Positions 8,839 through 19,468 of a DNA stretch of 64,000 nt are shown in pieces. The notes beneath the pieces are model-generated. The model made no database searches and was not told the origin of the DNA. It saw only the letters and a list, made by a program, of their open reading frames with translations. The DNA is taken from positions 310,001 through 374,000 of the forward strand of contig NZ_KB893246.1 of NCBI RefSeq assembly GCF_000374065.1. The letters run 5' to 3'. The number at the start of each line of letters is the position of its first letter. Positions within the stretch are counted from its first letter, which is position 1. The translations under genes were made by a program, and so were the position numbers. The DNA is from Spirosoma luteum DSM 19990 (GTDB taxonomy: Bacteria > Bacteroidota > Bacteroidia > Cytophagales > Spirosomataceae).

Positions 8839-10239
8839 TTACAGGTGAATAGCCTCACCGTAAGCGGCTTCAGTGGCGTCCTTGATGGCCTCTGACATGG
8901 TTGGGTGCGGGTGAACAGACTTCAAAATTTCTTCACCCGTCGTTTCCAGTCTGCGGGCGGCTACTACTTCAGCAATCATCTCCGTCACGTTAGTGCCAAT
9001 GAAATGAGCACCCAGGAACTCTCCGTACTTGGCATCAAAAATGACTTTTACGAATCCCTCCGGCACGCCCGCAGCTTTGGCTTTACCCGATGCTGAAAAT
9101 GGGTACTTACCTACCTTCAGTTCGTAACCAGCCTCACGAGCGGCTTTCTCGGTATAGCCCACAGACGCAATCTCGGGCGTACAATACGTGCAGCCCGGAA
9201 TGTTGTTATAGTTCAGTGGCTCAACATGCGGTTGACCAGCAATTTTTTCCACGCAGATAATCCCTTCCGCCGAAGCTACGTGCGCCAGCGCCTGCCCTTT
9301 GGTACAGTCGCCAATAGCATAATAACCTTCAATGTTAGTACGATAAAAATCATCCGTAACAATCTTGCCCCGGTCAACGGTGATACCGGTTTCTTCCAAG
9401 CCAATCTTTTCGATATTAGCGACTACACCCGCTGCCGAAAGGACAATATCAACATCGAAGGTTTTTTCTCCATCGGGCGTTTTTACAAATACCTTACAAC
9501 CCGAACCGCTGGTATCTACTTTAGTCACTTCTGACTTTGTGTAGATGTCAATACCAAGTTTCTTATACTGCTTGGCCAGTTCTTTGGATATGTCTTCGTC
9601 TTCGACAGGTACTACATTCGGCAGAAATTCAATGATGGTTACTTTAGAACCCATGCTGGCATATACGTAGGCAAATTCGACCCCGATAGCCCCAGAACCA
9701 ATGACCAGCATCGTGTCAGGCCGCTTTTCCAGCGTCATGGCTTTCCGATACTCGATTACTTTCTTCCCATCGATGGGTACGCTGGGCAATTCGCGGGCGC
9801 GGCCACCGGTAGCAATGATAATGTGCTTCGCAGCATATTCGGCGGCTTTACCCTCCGCGTCTGTCACGTCTATTTTTTTACCGGGCTTCAGGGTAGCAAA
9901 ACCGTTGATGATGTCAATTTTATTCTTTTTCATCAGGAACTGAACACCTTTGCTCATGCTGTCGGCTACACCCCGGCTCCGCTTGATAACAGCACCGAAA
10001 TCTGCTTTCGATTCACCCGAGATAGTAATACCATAATCAGCCGAGTGCTTGATGTATTCAAAAACCTGCGCTGATTTTAGTAATGCTTTGGTGGGAATAC
10101 ACCCCCAGTTCAAACAAATCCCACCGAGGCTTTCGCGTTCAACAACGGCGGTTTTCAGACCCAATTGCGAGGCCCGGATGGCAGCTACATAACCGCCTGG
10201 CCCGCTACCCACAACGATTACATCGTACTGTGAAGCCAT
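8839..10239 (-). CDS. lpdA: Dihydrolipoyl dehydrogenase (E3)
   Basis: This flavoprotein reoxidises dihydrolipoyl groups of 2-oxoacid dehydrogenase complexes using NAD+. The start was set at ATG 10239 (MASQYDVIVVGSGPGG), because a further 22-codon extension lacks family similarity; the length is then 466 residues, as usual. The FAD-binding GSGPGG is at residues 11-16, and the redox-active disulfide is Cys42/Cys47 in GGICLNWGCIPTKAL. The NAD-binding motif is VIGSGAIGVEFA, and the C-terminal dimer-interface His/Glu lie in HPHPTMSEA. It probably serves the SucA/SucB complex encoded at 24580-29095 in the same orientation. Confidence 0.97.
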   Translation of the reverse strand: MASQYDVIVVGSGPGGYVAAIRASQLGLKTAVVERESLGGICLNWGCIPTKALLKSAQVFEYIKHSADYGITISGESKADFGAVIKRSRGVADSMSKGVQFLMKKNKIDIINGFATLKPGKKIDVTDAEGKAAEYAAKHIIIATGGRARELPSVPIDGKKVIEYRKAMTLEKRPDTMLVIGSGAIGVEFAYVYASMGSKVTIIEFLPNVVPVEDEDISKELAKQYKKLGIDIYTKSEVTKVDTSGSGCKVFVKTPDGEKTFDVDIVLSAAGVVANIEKIGLEETGITVDRGKIVTDDFYRTNIEGYYAIGDCTKGQALAHVASAEGIICVEKIAGQPHVEPLNYNNIPGCTYCTPEIASVGYTEKAAREAGYELKVGKYPFSASGKAKAAGVPEGFVKVIFDAKYGEFLGAHFIGTNVTEMIAEVVAARRLETTGEEILKSVHPHPTMSEAIKDATEAAYGEAIHL

Positions 10240-10549
10240 TTTTCTGTTTAGTTGATTTTTGTCAATCCGGCGATAAGGGCAACCTGAGGAGAGTGAAGCA
10301 TTCATTCCTCCTTTCGCCTGTATAGTACACTTACTCCCTCTGTAAAGAACGCAAAGGTAGACTGAAAAGTTGATAAGTATCGGCCATGACTAAATCTACC
10401 GTTGTTTGGTTTGACTCGGTTCAGCAGCACCTTCACGAATACCACGTCATGCCTATCGAGTTATAATTTACGCCCACAGTTTATACTGGACTCACTACAG
10501 CTTCTGGTTACTTTTTGCGTATTTTTGAGGTATACGCCTTCATTAGCTC
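10240..10549. other. 310-bp intergenic region between divergent lpdA and amidohydrolase genes
   Basis: The region should hold both divergent promoters. A -7-like element lies at 10520-10527. A 26-codon frame at 10386-10466 shows no family resemblance and is not called. No RNA structure or repeat of note was found. Confidence 0.6.
10520..10527 (+). promoter_or_regulatory. Putative Bacteroidota -7 element upstream of amidohydrolase
   Basis: TATTTTTG fits the TAnnTTTG consensus of the Bacteroidota primary sigma factor and lies 22 bp before the ATG. No clear -33 TTTG is visible at the usual spacing, so support is limited. Confidence 0.35.
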
Positions 10550-11812
10550 ATGCACAAATTCTACTTCCTGGTACTCTTTTTACCCTTCTCCCTTTTTGCC
10601 CAGACAATCGTTATACTTAAACCAGACCGGGTCTTCGATGGTGAAACCATGCACGAAGGATGGGCCGTTCGGGTAAAGGACGATAAAATTGACGCCGTCG
10701 GTCCTTTGAACTCTTTTTCTGCCAATGGAGTCAACTCACCCGGTACTTCGGTAGTAGAACTTCCGGGAACAACGTTGATGCCCGGCCTGATTGAAGGCCA
10801 TTCTCATTTACTATTACACCCCTATAATGAAACGCCCTGGGATGAACAGGTATTGAAAGAACCGCGCTCATTGCGCGTGGCACGTGCAACAGTCCACGCG
10901 GAAAAAACACTTTTGGCCGGGTTCACTACTGTCCGTGACCTCGGCACCGAGGGAGCGGACTATGACGATGTAGGCTTAAAACAAGCTATCGACCAGGGTG
11001 TAATTCCGGGTCCGCATATGATTGTTGTAACGCGGGCACTCATCGCTACAGGCAGCTACGCTCCCAAAGGCTTCAGCCCCGATATTGACGTGCCGCAGGG
11101 GGCTGAAGAAGCCGACGGTCACGATGCTCTCATAAAAGCAGTAAGAAGACAGATTGGTAAAGGAGCAGATGCCATAAAAATATACGCCGATTACCGCTGG
11201 GGATTGATGGCCGAAGCCAGGCCAACGTACACGCTGGATGAAATAAAACTCATTGTTGAAGTCGCCAAAAGCAGCGGTCGGCCAGTAATTGCTCATGCCA
11301 GCACCGCCGAAGGGATGCGTCGCGCCATTCTCGGCGGTTGCGAAACGATTGAACACGGCGATGCCGCAACGCCCGAAATATTTGCCCTGATGAAGAAACA
11401 GGGAACAGCTTTATGTCCGACGCTGGCAGCTGGTGATGCCGTAAGCCAGTATCGTGGCTGGAAAAAGGGGCAGGAGCCGGAACCAGAACGTATCAGGCAA
11501 AAGCGGGGCATATTCAGGCAGGCACTGGATGCGGGCGTAATTATCTGCGCTGGTGGCGATGTAGGCGTGTTCAGCCATGGTGATAATGCCCGCGAGCTGA
11601 TTATGATGGTCGATTACGGGATGAAGCCACTTGACGTACTACGCTCGGCAACCTCTGTTAATGCCGATGTATTTCACCTTATTGACAGGGGCCGCATAAA
11701 ACCCGGCTGGCAAGCCGATTTAATAGCGGTAAACGGTAATCCGTTGACAACAATCGCCAGTCTCAGACAGATTCAGGTTGTCATGAAGGGAGGGGTGTTC
11801 TACAAAAAATAA
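10550..11812 (+). CDS. Exported amidohydrolase (imidazolonepropionase-like family)
   Basis: This 420-residue metal-dependent hydrolase has a signal peptide (MHKFYFLVLFLPFSLFAQ). The amidohydrolase-superfamily metal ligands are all recognisable: the first HxH in EGHSHLLL, the bridging Lys in GADAIKIYADYRW, His in PVIAHAS and TIEHGDA, and the last Asp in ICAGGDVGVFS. The family includes peptidases acting on Xaa-Pro/Xaa-Arg dipeptides and other cyclic amide hydrolases. Periplasmic location suggests peptide or xenobiotic amide hydrolysis. The gene stands alone between lpdA (divergent) and gltA. The exact substrate cannot be read from the sequence. Confidence 0.9.
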   Translation: MHKFYFLVLFLPFSLFAQTIVILKPDRVFDGETMHEGWAVRVKDDKIDAVGPLNSFSANGVNSPGTSVVELPGTTLMPGLIEGHSHLLLHPYNETPWDEQVLKEPRSLRVARATVHAEKTLLAGFTTVRDLGTEGADYDDVGLKQAIDQGVIPGPHMIVVTRALIATGSYAPKGFSPDIDVPQGAEEADGHDALIKAVRRQIGKGADAIKIYADYRWGLMAEARPTYTLDEIKLIVEVAKSSGRPVIAHASTAEGMRRAILGGCETIEHGDAATPEIFALMKKQGTALCPTLAAGDAVSQYRGWKKGQEPEPERIRQKRGIFRQALDAGVIICAGGDVGVFSHGDNARELIMMVDYGMKPLDVLRSATSVNADVFHLIDRGRIKPGWQADLIAVNGNPLTTIASLRQIQVVMKGGVFYKK

Positions 11813-11986
11813 CCAAAAAAACTTATTGTCTAAATCACCTGTTACCCCTTAATATTAATGTAACATGCCTTTTTTGCGACAAAATCGACTGTCATTTGGA
11901 TTTTTAGTCTAATTTCGCCCGGATGGTGTTGTTGCGAAGCAAACTCATTATTTATTACCCCAGATTTATTCTACCCTATCTTTTAT

Positions 11987-13264
11987 ATGGCAAACTCTGC
12001 TGATTTAACCGTCGACGGTAAAACCTATTCATTTCCAACATTGGAGGGAACTGAAAATGAAAAAGCCTTCGACATTTCTAACCTACGCGATCAAACTGGT
12101 TATGTTACCTTAGATCGTGGCTACAAAAATACCGGTGCCACTAAAAGCGCCATTACCTTTTTAGATGGCGAGAAAGGTATTCTTCAGTATCGGGGTTACT
12201 CCATTGAAGATCTGGCCGCTAAAGCTTCGTTTCTGGGCGTCGCTTATCTGCTTATTTATGGTGAACTGCCCACGCAGACTCAGTACGATAAATTTGAAAG
12301 CGACATTCGGCACCATACCATGGTGAATGAGGACATGCGGAAAATATTTGATGGTTTTCCGGTTGATGCTCACCCGATGGGTGTTTTGTCTTCACTGGTT
12401 AGTGCCATGAGTGCCTTTTACCCGGATGTAAATGATGAGGACAATACCGATCTGCACATTATCCGGTTGCTGGCCAAACTGCCAACCATTGCTACCTGGT
12501 CTTATAAGCGCTCCAAGGGGCACCCGATGAACTACCCGCAAAATAAGCTCGATTATATACAGAACTTTCTGAATATGATGTTTGCACTGCCGGTTGAAGA
12601 CTATACCGTTGATCCGGTAGTGGTTGAAGCGCTGAACGTACTGCTTATTCTGCACGCCGATCACGAACAGAACTGTTCTACCTCTACAGTACGATTAGTG
12701 GGTTCATCGCAGGCAAATATTTATTCGTCTATTTCGGCGGGTGTGAGTGCTTTATGGGGTCCACTCCATGGCGGAGCTAACCAGGAAGTAATCGAGATGC
12801 TCGAAAACATCAAGGCCGATGGTGGTGATGTTAGTAAGTATGTAGAGATGGCTAAAAACGCCAAATCGACTGGCTTCCGGTTATACGGTTTTGGTCACCG
12901 TGTTTATAAAAACTTTGACCCCCGGGCCAAAATTATCAAAAAGGCAGCTGATGACGTGTTGAGCAAACTGGGCGTCAACGACCCCATACTGGACATAGCC
13001 AAAGGGCTGGAAGAAGCGGCATTGAACGATGACTATTTCGTATCGCGCAAACTGTACCCGAATGTTGATTTCTATTCGGGTATCATCTACCGTGCATTGG
13101 GCATTCCGACCAATATGTTTACAGTTATGTTCGCTATTGGCCGCTTACCGGGCTGGATTGCCCAGTGGAAAGAAATGCGGGAGAACAAAGAACCCATTGG
13201 CCGTCCCCGCCAGATATACACCGGTCCTACTCACCGGGAATTTGTACCGGTTGAAAAACGATAG
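11987..13264 (+). CDS. gltA: Citrate synthase
   Basis: This enzyme condenses oxaloacetate and acetyl-CoA in the TCA cycle. The 425-residue length fits the type II (hexameric, NADH-sensitive) bacterial class. The catalytic triad is present: His261 in GPLHGGANQE, His304 in GFGHRVYKNFDPRA and Asp361 in PNVDFYSG. The N-terminal small beta domain (DGKTYSFPTLEGT) is also typical of this class. The 174-bp upstream region is AT-rich. Downstream is an exceptionally long hairpin shared with convergent recA. Confidence 0.97.
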   Translation: MANSADLTVDGKTYSFPTLEGTENEKAFDISNLRDQTGYVTLDRGYKNTGATKSAITFLDGEKGILQYRGYSIEDLAAKASFLGVAYLLIYGELPTQTQYDKFESDIRHHTMVNEDMRKIFDGFPVDAHPMGVLSSLVSAMSAFYPDVNDEDNTDLHIIRLLAKLPTIATWSYKRSKGHPMNYPQNKLDYIQNFLNMMFALPVEDYTVDPVVVEALNVLLILHADHEQNCSTSTVRLVGSSQANIYSSISAGVSALWGPLHGGANQEVIEMLENIKADGGDVSKYVEMAKNAKSTGFRLYGFGHRVYKNFDPRAKIIKKAADDVLSKLGVNDPILDIAKGLEEAALNDDYFVSRKLYPNVDFYSGIIYRALGIPTNMFTVMFAIGRLPGWIAQWKEMRENKEPIGRPRQIYTGPTHREFVPVEKR

Positions 13265-13276
13265 TTTCGGGAACAG

Positions 13277-13342
13277 ACGTCTATTGGAAAGACAAAAGCG
13301 GCAACTTTCACAAGTTGCCGCTTTTGTCTTTCCAATAGACGT
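13277..13342. terminator. 31-bp perfect hairpin between gltA and recA
   Basis: Arms 13277-13307 and 13312-13342 match without error around a 4-nt TCAC loop. The inner GC-rich part (GCGGCAACTT) followed by CTTTTGTCTTT works as a terminator for gltA, but the stem is far longer than termination needs. Confidence 0.85.
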
Positions 13343-13345
13343 TAC

Positions 13346-13376
13346 ACAAAAAAGGGTAAGCATAAATGCCTACCCT
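13346..13376 (-). terminator. Terminator of recA
   Basis: On the minus strand AAGGGTAGGCAT pairs with ATGCTTACCCTT (one mismatch) and is followed by a run of six T, placed 25 bp after the recA stop codon. Confidence 0.75.
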
Positions 13377-13400
13377 TCTCAAACGAATAACTATGTTAAA

Positions 13401-14495
13401 CTAATCATCAATTTCACCCTCGTCGTCGTCTTCGGTGGCGGCAAGTACGGGGTCAACAAGAGCATTGTCGTCTTCAGCGATTTTTGCCCGGATTTTTCCT
13501 TCTATTTCGTTCATTAGTTCCGGATTATCGAGCAACAACTCTTTCACGGCATCACGGCCCTGCGCCAAACGGCTGGTGCCATAAGAAAACCACGACCCTG
13601 ATTTCTTGACAATCTCCATCTCGACGCCCAGGTCAAGAACTTCTCCTACTTTCGATATACCCAGACCGTACATGATGTCGAATTCAATGACCTTAAAGGG
13701 AGCAGCCATCTTGTTCTTCACCACTTTAACTTTCGTGCGGTTACCCACTACGTTATCAGTCCCTTCTTTAATCTGGCCAATACGCCGGATATCAAGCCGA
13801 ACCGATGCATAGAATTTGAGGGCATTACCACCGGTGGTTGTTTCGGGGTTACCGAACATTACACCAATCTTTTCGCGCAACTGGTTGATAAAAATACAGC
13901 AGCAACCCGTTTTGTTAATGGTACCCGTTAATTTTCGTAATGCCTGCGACATCAAACGGGCCTGTAGACCCATCTTGCTTTCCCCCATTTCGCCTTCGAT
14001 TTCAGCTTTTGGTACGAGGGCAGCGACGGAGTCAATAACGATAATATCGATAGCGCCGGAGCTAATCAGATGTTCGGCTATTTCGAGTGCCTGCTCACCA
14101 TTATCAGGTTGTGAAATCAACAGATTTTTCGTGTCGATACCCAGCTTTTCGGCGTACACACGGTCAAAAGCGTGTTCGGCATCAATAAAGGCAGCCAGAC
14201 CACCCGCTTTTTGTGCCTCAGCGATGCAGTGCATCGTGAGTGTTGTTTTACCGGACGATTCCGGACCGTATATTTCAACGACGCGACCACGGGGCAGACC
14301 GCCGATACCGAGGGCTATATCAAGCCCAAGAGAGCCGGTCGAAATAACGGGAACATCGGAAACTTTCGTTTCGCTCAGGCGCATAACCGTGCCTTTGCCA
14401 AATGCTTTGTCAAGTTTCTCAATGGTCGTTTGAAGAGCTTTTAATTTACTGTCATTAGCAGATGCTGTGGCTTGCGCCGTATCTGATTTCGCCAT
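13401..14495 (-). CDS. recA: Recombinase RecA
   Basis: RecA is the ATP-dependent strand-exchange protein of homologous recombination and co-protease for the SOS response. The start is ATG 14495 (MAKSDTAQ); an upstream in-frame TTG adds 12 residues unlike the family. The resulting 364 residues include the Walker A motif GPESSGKT at 77-84, the Walker B-like [12 protein letters not shown], loop 2 ([22 protein letters not shown]) and a strongly acidic C-terminal tail ([12 protein letters not shown]) that tunes DNA binding. It is a monocistronic gene with its own terminator. Confidence 0.98.
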   Translation of the reverse strand: MAKSDTAQATASANDSKLKALQTTIEKLDKAFGKGTVMRLSETKVSDVPVISTGSLGLDIALGIGGLPRGRVVEIYGPESSGKTTLTMHCIAEAQKAGGLAAFIDAEHAFDRVYAEKLGIDTKNLLISQPDNGEQALEIAEHLISSGAIDIIVIDSVAALVPKAEIEGEMGESKMGLQARLMSQALRKLTGTINKTGCCCIFINQLREKIGVMFGNPETTTGGNALKFYASVRLDIRRIGQIKEGTDNVVGNRTKVKVVKNKMAAPFKVIEFDIMYGLGISKVGEVLDLGVEMEIVKKSGSWFSYGTSRLAQGRDAVKELLLDNPELMNEIEGKIRAKIAEDDNALVDPVLAATEDDDEGEIDD

Positions 14496-14607
14496 GTTTG
14501 GATGGTTGTTTAAACAGTTAAAATTACCCAAAATCGGCTGAATTTCCTAACGGTTTTTGAAAATAGAACGACGGTTTTCAGCAATAATCTCAGGTTTGGA
14601 GAAGGCA

Positions 14608-14652
14608 TAAAAAAGGCCTGCCAATTGCCTAAAAACGAGCTAATTGGCAGGC
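14608..14652 (-). terminator. Terminator of the conserved hypothetical gene upstream of recA
   Basis: GCCTGCCAATT (14616-14626) pairs with AATTGGCAGGC (14642-14652). On the minus strand the hairpin is followed by a T-run, 17 bp after the stop codon at 14670. Confidence 0.75.
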
Positions 14653-14669
14653 TTCATGATTAGTACGAA

Positions 14670-15179
14670 CTACAACGTATCCACACGCGCCGGTTGTTGT
14701 GCGGGGGTGGGTTGCTGCATGTCAGGTTGTGCCGTCTGTGGCTGAGGCTGAACGGGTTGCGGTTGCCCCGGTTGATAGCCAGGATAGCCTGATGCATCCC
14801 CATAGGGGCGCGCCGGTGGCCCTACTATTTCTACCCCCGTAATGTAGTATTTTGTTTCTCCATTCCAGGCGAGCTTCAGGATCTTCTCTTCATAATGGAG
14901 CGTTACCCGTTGCCCGGTTTTTACGGCTTCGGTCACTTTAGCCGCTACGGCCTCATCTTTCACCGAAAAATCAAAATACTGGGGTGTCAGCGAACCCGTT
15001 TCGCCCGAAAAGCCACCTACGTTCAAAACACCTTCATACGTTTTGAAGATAAAGCCACGTCGGCTGAATTTAGATACCGTGCCGGCCCGTTCTCCATCGC
15101 TGTAACTCCAGCCAGTTAAGGCATAGAGAACACCAAAGACAACTAGTAAAAACAATAAAAAATACAATAGCCCACGCAT
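14670..15179 (-). CDS. Conserved membrane-anchored protein of unknown function
   Basis: This 169-residue protein has one N-terminal transmembrane helix (residues 2-25). A compact periplasmic domain of about 100 residues follows (YSDGERAGTVSKFSRRGFIFKTYEGVLNVG, with later VTLHYEEKILKLAWNGETKYYITGVE). The C-terminal tail is rich in Pro and Gln (~130-160). The core motif recurs in many Bacteroidota, often under the misleading name 6-phosphogluconate dehydrogenase. It has no NAD fold or catalytic motif, so I do not adopt that name. It lies between recA and eno on the minus strand with its own terminator. Confidence 0.75.
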   Translation of the reverse strand: MRGLLYFLLFLLVVFGVLYALTGWSYSDGERAGTVSKFSRRGFIFKTYEGVLNVGGFSGETGSLTPQYFDFSVKDEAVAAKVTEAVKTGQRVTLHYEEKILKLAWNGETKYYITGVEIVGPPARPYGDASGYPGYQPGQPQPVQPQPQTAQPDMQQPTPAQQPARVDTL

Positions 15180-15385
15180 AGATAGGGTTGGTTAGTTTAC
15201 GTCCGATTTATAAGCCTACAAATAGACAAAATTTTCCGATAACTTCCGTTTTCGGGGTATAAAGTCCATGAATAATTCATGAACTCATAAACCATTCCCA
15301 TTCTCGCCCTTACCTTTTGTCCTGTATTTCGTTACTTTGCAACGGGTTAGCTACTTAGTGCAATCGTTTGGTAGCCAAACCCTAA

Positions 15386-16723
<1,338 letters not shown>

Positions 16724-16736
16724 TTGAATGAATTGA

Positions 16737-16797
16737 ATAGTGTAAAGAGTGACGAATGACAATCCGATGATTTTTTATTCGTCACTCTTCACGCTAC
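16737..16797. repeat. Imperfect heptad-type inverted repeat after eno
   Basis: Positions 16737-16757 and 16777-16797 are inverted copies matching at 18 of 21 positions, with a perfect 13-bp core (AAGAGTGACGAAT). All three mismatches are transitions. The arms read as degenerate 7-nt units (TAGTGTA, AAGAGTG, ACGAATG). It partly overlaps the spurious GTG extension of the next gene and may also terminate eno, since the 19-nt loop has six T. Confidence 0.65.
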
Positions 16798-16814
16798 ATT
16801 TTGCACTTGTTGTT

Positions 16815-17129
16815 ATGCTCTACCGTCGTCTTCTACGTTACCTCCGTAATTTCTACGTTGCTACCGGTCTGGGCCTTTTGGTTTGGATGACGTTTTTTGA
16901 TGCGAACGATCTGCCTACGCAGATCCGGAACCGGTGGAAACTGTATGAACTGGACCAAGAGGCCCGGTTTTATCAGGAGAAAATTAAAGCAGTTCAGAAC
17001 GAACGCAGAGAAGTGCTGGGTAATGACCAGTTACGGGAGAAATTCGCCCGGGAAAAATACCTGATGAAAAAAGAAGGTGAAGATGTATTCGTGATTGTAG
17101 ACGAACACAACGATCCGCTGGAAAAATAG
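16815..17129 (+). CDS. Septum formation initiator family protein (FtsB/DivIC-like)
   Basis: This small single-pass protein (104 residues) of the FtsB/DivIC family is expected in the FtsL-FtsQ/DivIB division subcomplex. ATG 16815 (MLYRRLLRYLRNFYVATGLG) was chosen over a GTG 22 codons upstream that falls inside a hairpin. It has a short basic cytoplasmic end, one transmembrane helix (~15-30: ATGLGLLVWMTFFDANDL) and a periplasmic coiled coil (YELDQEARFYQEKIKAVQNE). The typical REKFAREKYLMKKEGEDVFVI block ends the protein. It follows eno, an arrangement common in Bacteroidota. Confidence 0.9.
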   Translation: MLYRRLLRYLRNFYVATGLGLLVWMTFFDANDLPTQIRNRWKLYELDQEARFYQEKIKAVQNERREVLGNDQLREKFAREKYLMKKEGEDVFVIVDEHNDPLEK

Positions 17130-17192
17130 CGCAGGGCTTGTAACACAGGGTACATTACGCACCCTGCCCCGTTGCTCCACGTTCAAAGCTAT

Positions 17193-17711
17193 ATGCTCAA
17201 TATTCTCTTCGTCTGTTATGGCAATATTTGTCGGTCGCCGGTGGCAGAGGGAGTTTTCCGGCAATTGGTGGCCGAAACAGGCTTTGAGGAACAACTGAGC
17301 TGCGATTCGGCTGGAACGGCTTCGTTCCATATCGGACAGCTGCCCGACAGACGCACCCGCGAAAACGCCCTCGAACACGGATTAACGCTGTCCCACCGCG
17401 CCCGGCGATTTACTGGCGATGATCTGGCACAGTTTGATTACTTCGTGGCAATGGATGAAACGAACCTCGAAGCCATTGAAAAGTTAAACTACCGCAGTAC
17501 AGGGCTATACTCCAACGATACTATTTTCCTACTGCGCGAATTCGATCCGGACGTGAGCGACCAGCCCAATGTACCAGACCCTTATTACGAAGGCCCGGAA
17601 GTTTTTGAAGATGTGTATCAAATAGCCCTTCGATGCTGCCGACAACTACTTACCTATTTAATTCAACAGCATAGTCTAACTGAGAAAAAGGGCAAAGAAA
17701 CGAAAGAATGA
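17193..17711 (+). CDS. Low molecular weight protein-tyrosine phosphatase
   Basis: This enzyme (172 residues) has the P-loop CX5R near its N-terminus: Cys8 to Arg14 in VCYGNICRSP. The general acid lies in the DPYY motif of VPDPYYEGPEVFEDVY. ATG 17193 was chosen because an upstream TTG would place residues before the first strand that carries the P-loop. Such enzymes dephosphorylate tyrosine kinases of exopolysaccharide systems or small phosphoesters. Here it sits between a division gene and gpmI with no kinase nearby. The charged tail (LTEKKGKETKE) overlaps an inverted repeat with the gpmI leader. Confidence 0.92.
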   Translation: MLNILFVCYGNICRSPVAEGVFRQLVAETGFEEQLSCDSAGTASFHIGQLPDRRTRENALEHGLTLSHRARRFTGDDLAQFDYFVAMDETNLEAIEKLNYRSTGLYSNDTIFLLREFDPDVSDQPNVPDPYYEGPEVFEDVYQIALRCCRQLLTYLIQQHSLTEKKGKETKE

Positions 17712-17757
17712 ATTTACCGGTAGGTTTTCGTTCTTTCATCCTTCCGCTCTTTTCCAC
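17682..17757. repeat. Imperfect inverted repeat spanning LMW-PTP end and gpmI leader
   Basis: 17682-17712 and 17727-17757 are inverted copies matching at 21 of 31 positions; nine of ten mismatches are transitions. The best part is the 11 bp nearest the loop. Both arms are purine/pyrimidine biased, which raises the chance of coincidence, so this is a tentative member of the heptad-repeat hairpins. Confidence 0.35.
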
Positions 17758-17764
17758 TCTATTT

Positions 17765-19342
17765 ATGAACAAAAAAGTCATTCTCATTATCCTCGACGGC
17801 TGGGGTATTCCGCTCAAACCTGAAGTGTCGGCCATTGCATCGGCTTATACGCCGTTCATGAACTCGCTGTATCCAAAATACCCCAACAGTAAGCTCGAAG
17901 CATCAGGGCTGGCTGTTGGTTTGCCAGCGGGCCAGATGGGAAACTCTGAAGTAGGCCACATGAATCTGGGAGCCGGGCGGGTCGTTTACCAGGATTTAGT
18001 GAAAGTGAACAAAGCGGTAGAAGAACACACGCTCGATAACGAACCGGTTTTGGTTGACGCCCTTACCTACGCCAAAACCAACGGCAAAAGGGTCCATTTT
18101 ATCGGTCTGGTATCAGACGGGGGTGTTCATGCACATATTGACCATGTAAAAGGGCTGCTTTCCATTGCTCACGCCCACGGGTTGAGCGATGTATTTGTTC
18201 ATGCATTTACCGATGGCCGGGACACCGACCCTAAAGGCGGCATTGGTTACCTGACTGATCTTCAGGCACACATGGCCGCTACAACCGGGCAGATTGCTAC
18301 AGTGACAGGCCGTTATTATGCCATGGACCGGGATAACCGATGGGAGCGTGTTAAAGTAGCTTACAATGCGATGGTAAAAGGGGTAGGCGAGAAAATAAAC
18401 CCCGGCGATGTGACAAAAGCCTTACAGGAATCCTATGATGCCAAGGTAACTGATGAGTTTATCAACCCCCTCATTGTGACCAAAGCTAATGGATCGCCGG
18501 TAGCCACGATTGAGGATGGAGATGTGGTGTTATGCTTTAACTTCCGCACCGACCGGGGTCGGGAAATTACGCAGGCCCTCACTCAGAAGGACTTCCCGGA
18601 GCAGGGCATGAAGAAGCTCAACCTGGACTACATCACGATGACTAACTACGACAGCGATTTCGTTGGGGTAAAGGTCATTTTCGATAAGGACAATCTGGAA
18701 AAAACGTTAGGTGAAGTCATTTCAGAAGCAGGTCGTAAGCAGATACGAATTGCCGAAACGGAGAAATACCCCCACGTTACGTTCTTCTTTTCGGGTGGCC
18801 GCGAAGAACCGTTTCCGGGTGAAAAGCGTCTGCTGTGTCCCTCACCTAAGGAAATGACCATCTATGATGAAAAAGGTGAACCGACCGTTGTTCCCGTAAA
18901 AACGTACGACCAGAAGCCTGAAATGTCAGCCTTTGACATTCGGGATACCATCATCCCCGAACTGGAAAATGAAGAAACGGATTTCGTTTGTCTGAACTTC
19001 GCCAATACCGATATGGTGGGTCATACGGGCGTATTCGAGGCCGTCGTAAAAGCGGCCGAAACCGCTGATGCCTGTGCCAAAGCCGTTACGGAAGCTGCCC
19101 TGGCTCACGGGTACACAACGATTATCATTGCCGACCACGGCAATGCTGAATTCATGAGAAACGACGACGGAACCCCCAACACGGCACATACCACGAATCT
19201 GGTCCCTTGTATTCTGGTTGATAAAGACTATCACCCAGCCTTGAATGATGGTAAACTGGCGGACATTGCCCCAACCATTTTACAACTGATGGGTATTCCG
19301 CAACCGCCAGAAATGGGAGGAGTAAGCTTGCTCAAAGCGTAA
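17765..19342 (+). CDS. gpmI: 2,3-bisphosphoglycerate-independent phosphoglycerate mutase
   Basis: This two-Mn2+ enzyme interconverts 3- and 2-phosphoglycerate. ATG 17765 (MNKKVILIILDGWGIP) gives 525 residues and puts metal ligand Asp11 where the family has it; an ATG at 17708 overlapping the previous stop would add 19 unrelated residues. The phosphoserine nucleophile is Ser61 in GNSEVGHMNLGAGR. Substrate and metal motifs FTDGRDTDP, NFRTDRGREIT, NFANTDMVGHTG and IIADHGNAE follow in order. Clustering with eno gives two consecutive steps of lower glycolysis. A terminator follows. Confidence 0.97.
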   Translation: MNKKVILIILDGWGIPLKPEVSAIASAYTPFMNSLYPKYPNSKLEASGLAVGLPAGQMGNSEVGHMNLGAGRVVYQDLVKVNKAVEEHTLDNEPVLVDALTYAKTNGKRVHFIGLVSDGGVHAHIDHVKGLLSIAHAHGLSDVFVHAFTDGRDTDPKGGIGYLTDLQAHMAATTGQIATVTGRYYAMDRDNRWERVKVAYNAMVKGVGEKINPGDVTKALQESYDAKVTDEFINPLIVTKANGSPVATIEDGDVVLCFNFRTDRGREITQALTQKDFPEQGMKKLNLDYITMTNYDSDFVGVKVIFDKDNLEKTLGEVISEAGRKQIRIAETEKYPHVTFFFSGGREEPFPGEKRLLCPSPKEMTIYDEKGEPTVVPVKTYDQKPEMSAFDIRDTIIPELENEETDFVCLNFANTDMVGHTGVFEAVVKAAETADACAKAVTEAALAHGYTTIIIADHGNAEFMRNDDGTPNTAHTTNLVPCILVDKDYHPALNDGKLADIAPTILQLMGIPQPPEMGGVSLLKA

Positions 19343-19360
19343 GGATTAAAGACCAGTAAG

Positions 19361-19393
19361 AGCCGTACCGATGCTGTCGCGTACGGCTTTTTT
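19361..19393 (+). terminator. Terminator after gpmI
   Basis: AGCCGTAC pairs with GTACGGCT around a 12-nt loop and runs into six T residues, 18 bp after the gpmI stop. Confidence 0.82.
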
Positions 19394-19468
19394 GTGTCCA
19401 TTCAGTAGTAGACAGCACTACTTGTTCTTTAGGAAAGAGAGCCAATATAAGCCCGCCCTTTTAGTGAT

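Noticed and set aside
10386-10466. 26-codon frame in the lpdA-amidohydrolase gap
   Set aside because: Too short, no conserved features and no start context; more likely chance.
13816-14433. 205-codon plus-strand open frame inside recA
   Set aside because: It lies fully antisense to recA, has no family resemblance and is explained by the codon bias of the real gene.
15267-15281. CATGAATAATTCATG palindrome upstream of eno
   Set aside because: A 7-bp half-site palindrome in AT-rich DNA is expected by chance and no regulator is known to match it.
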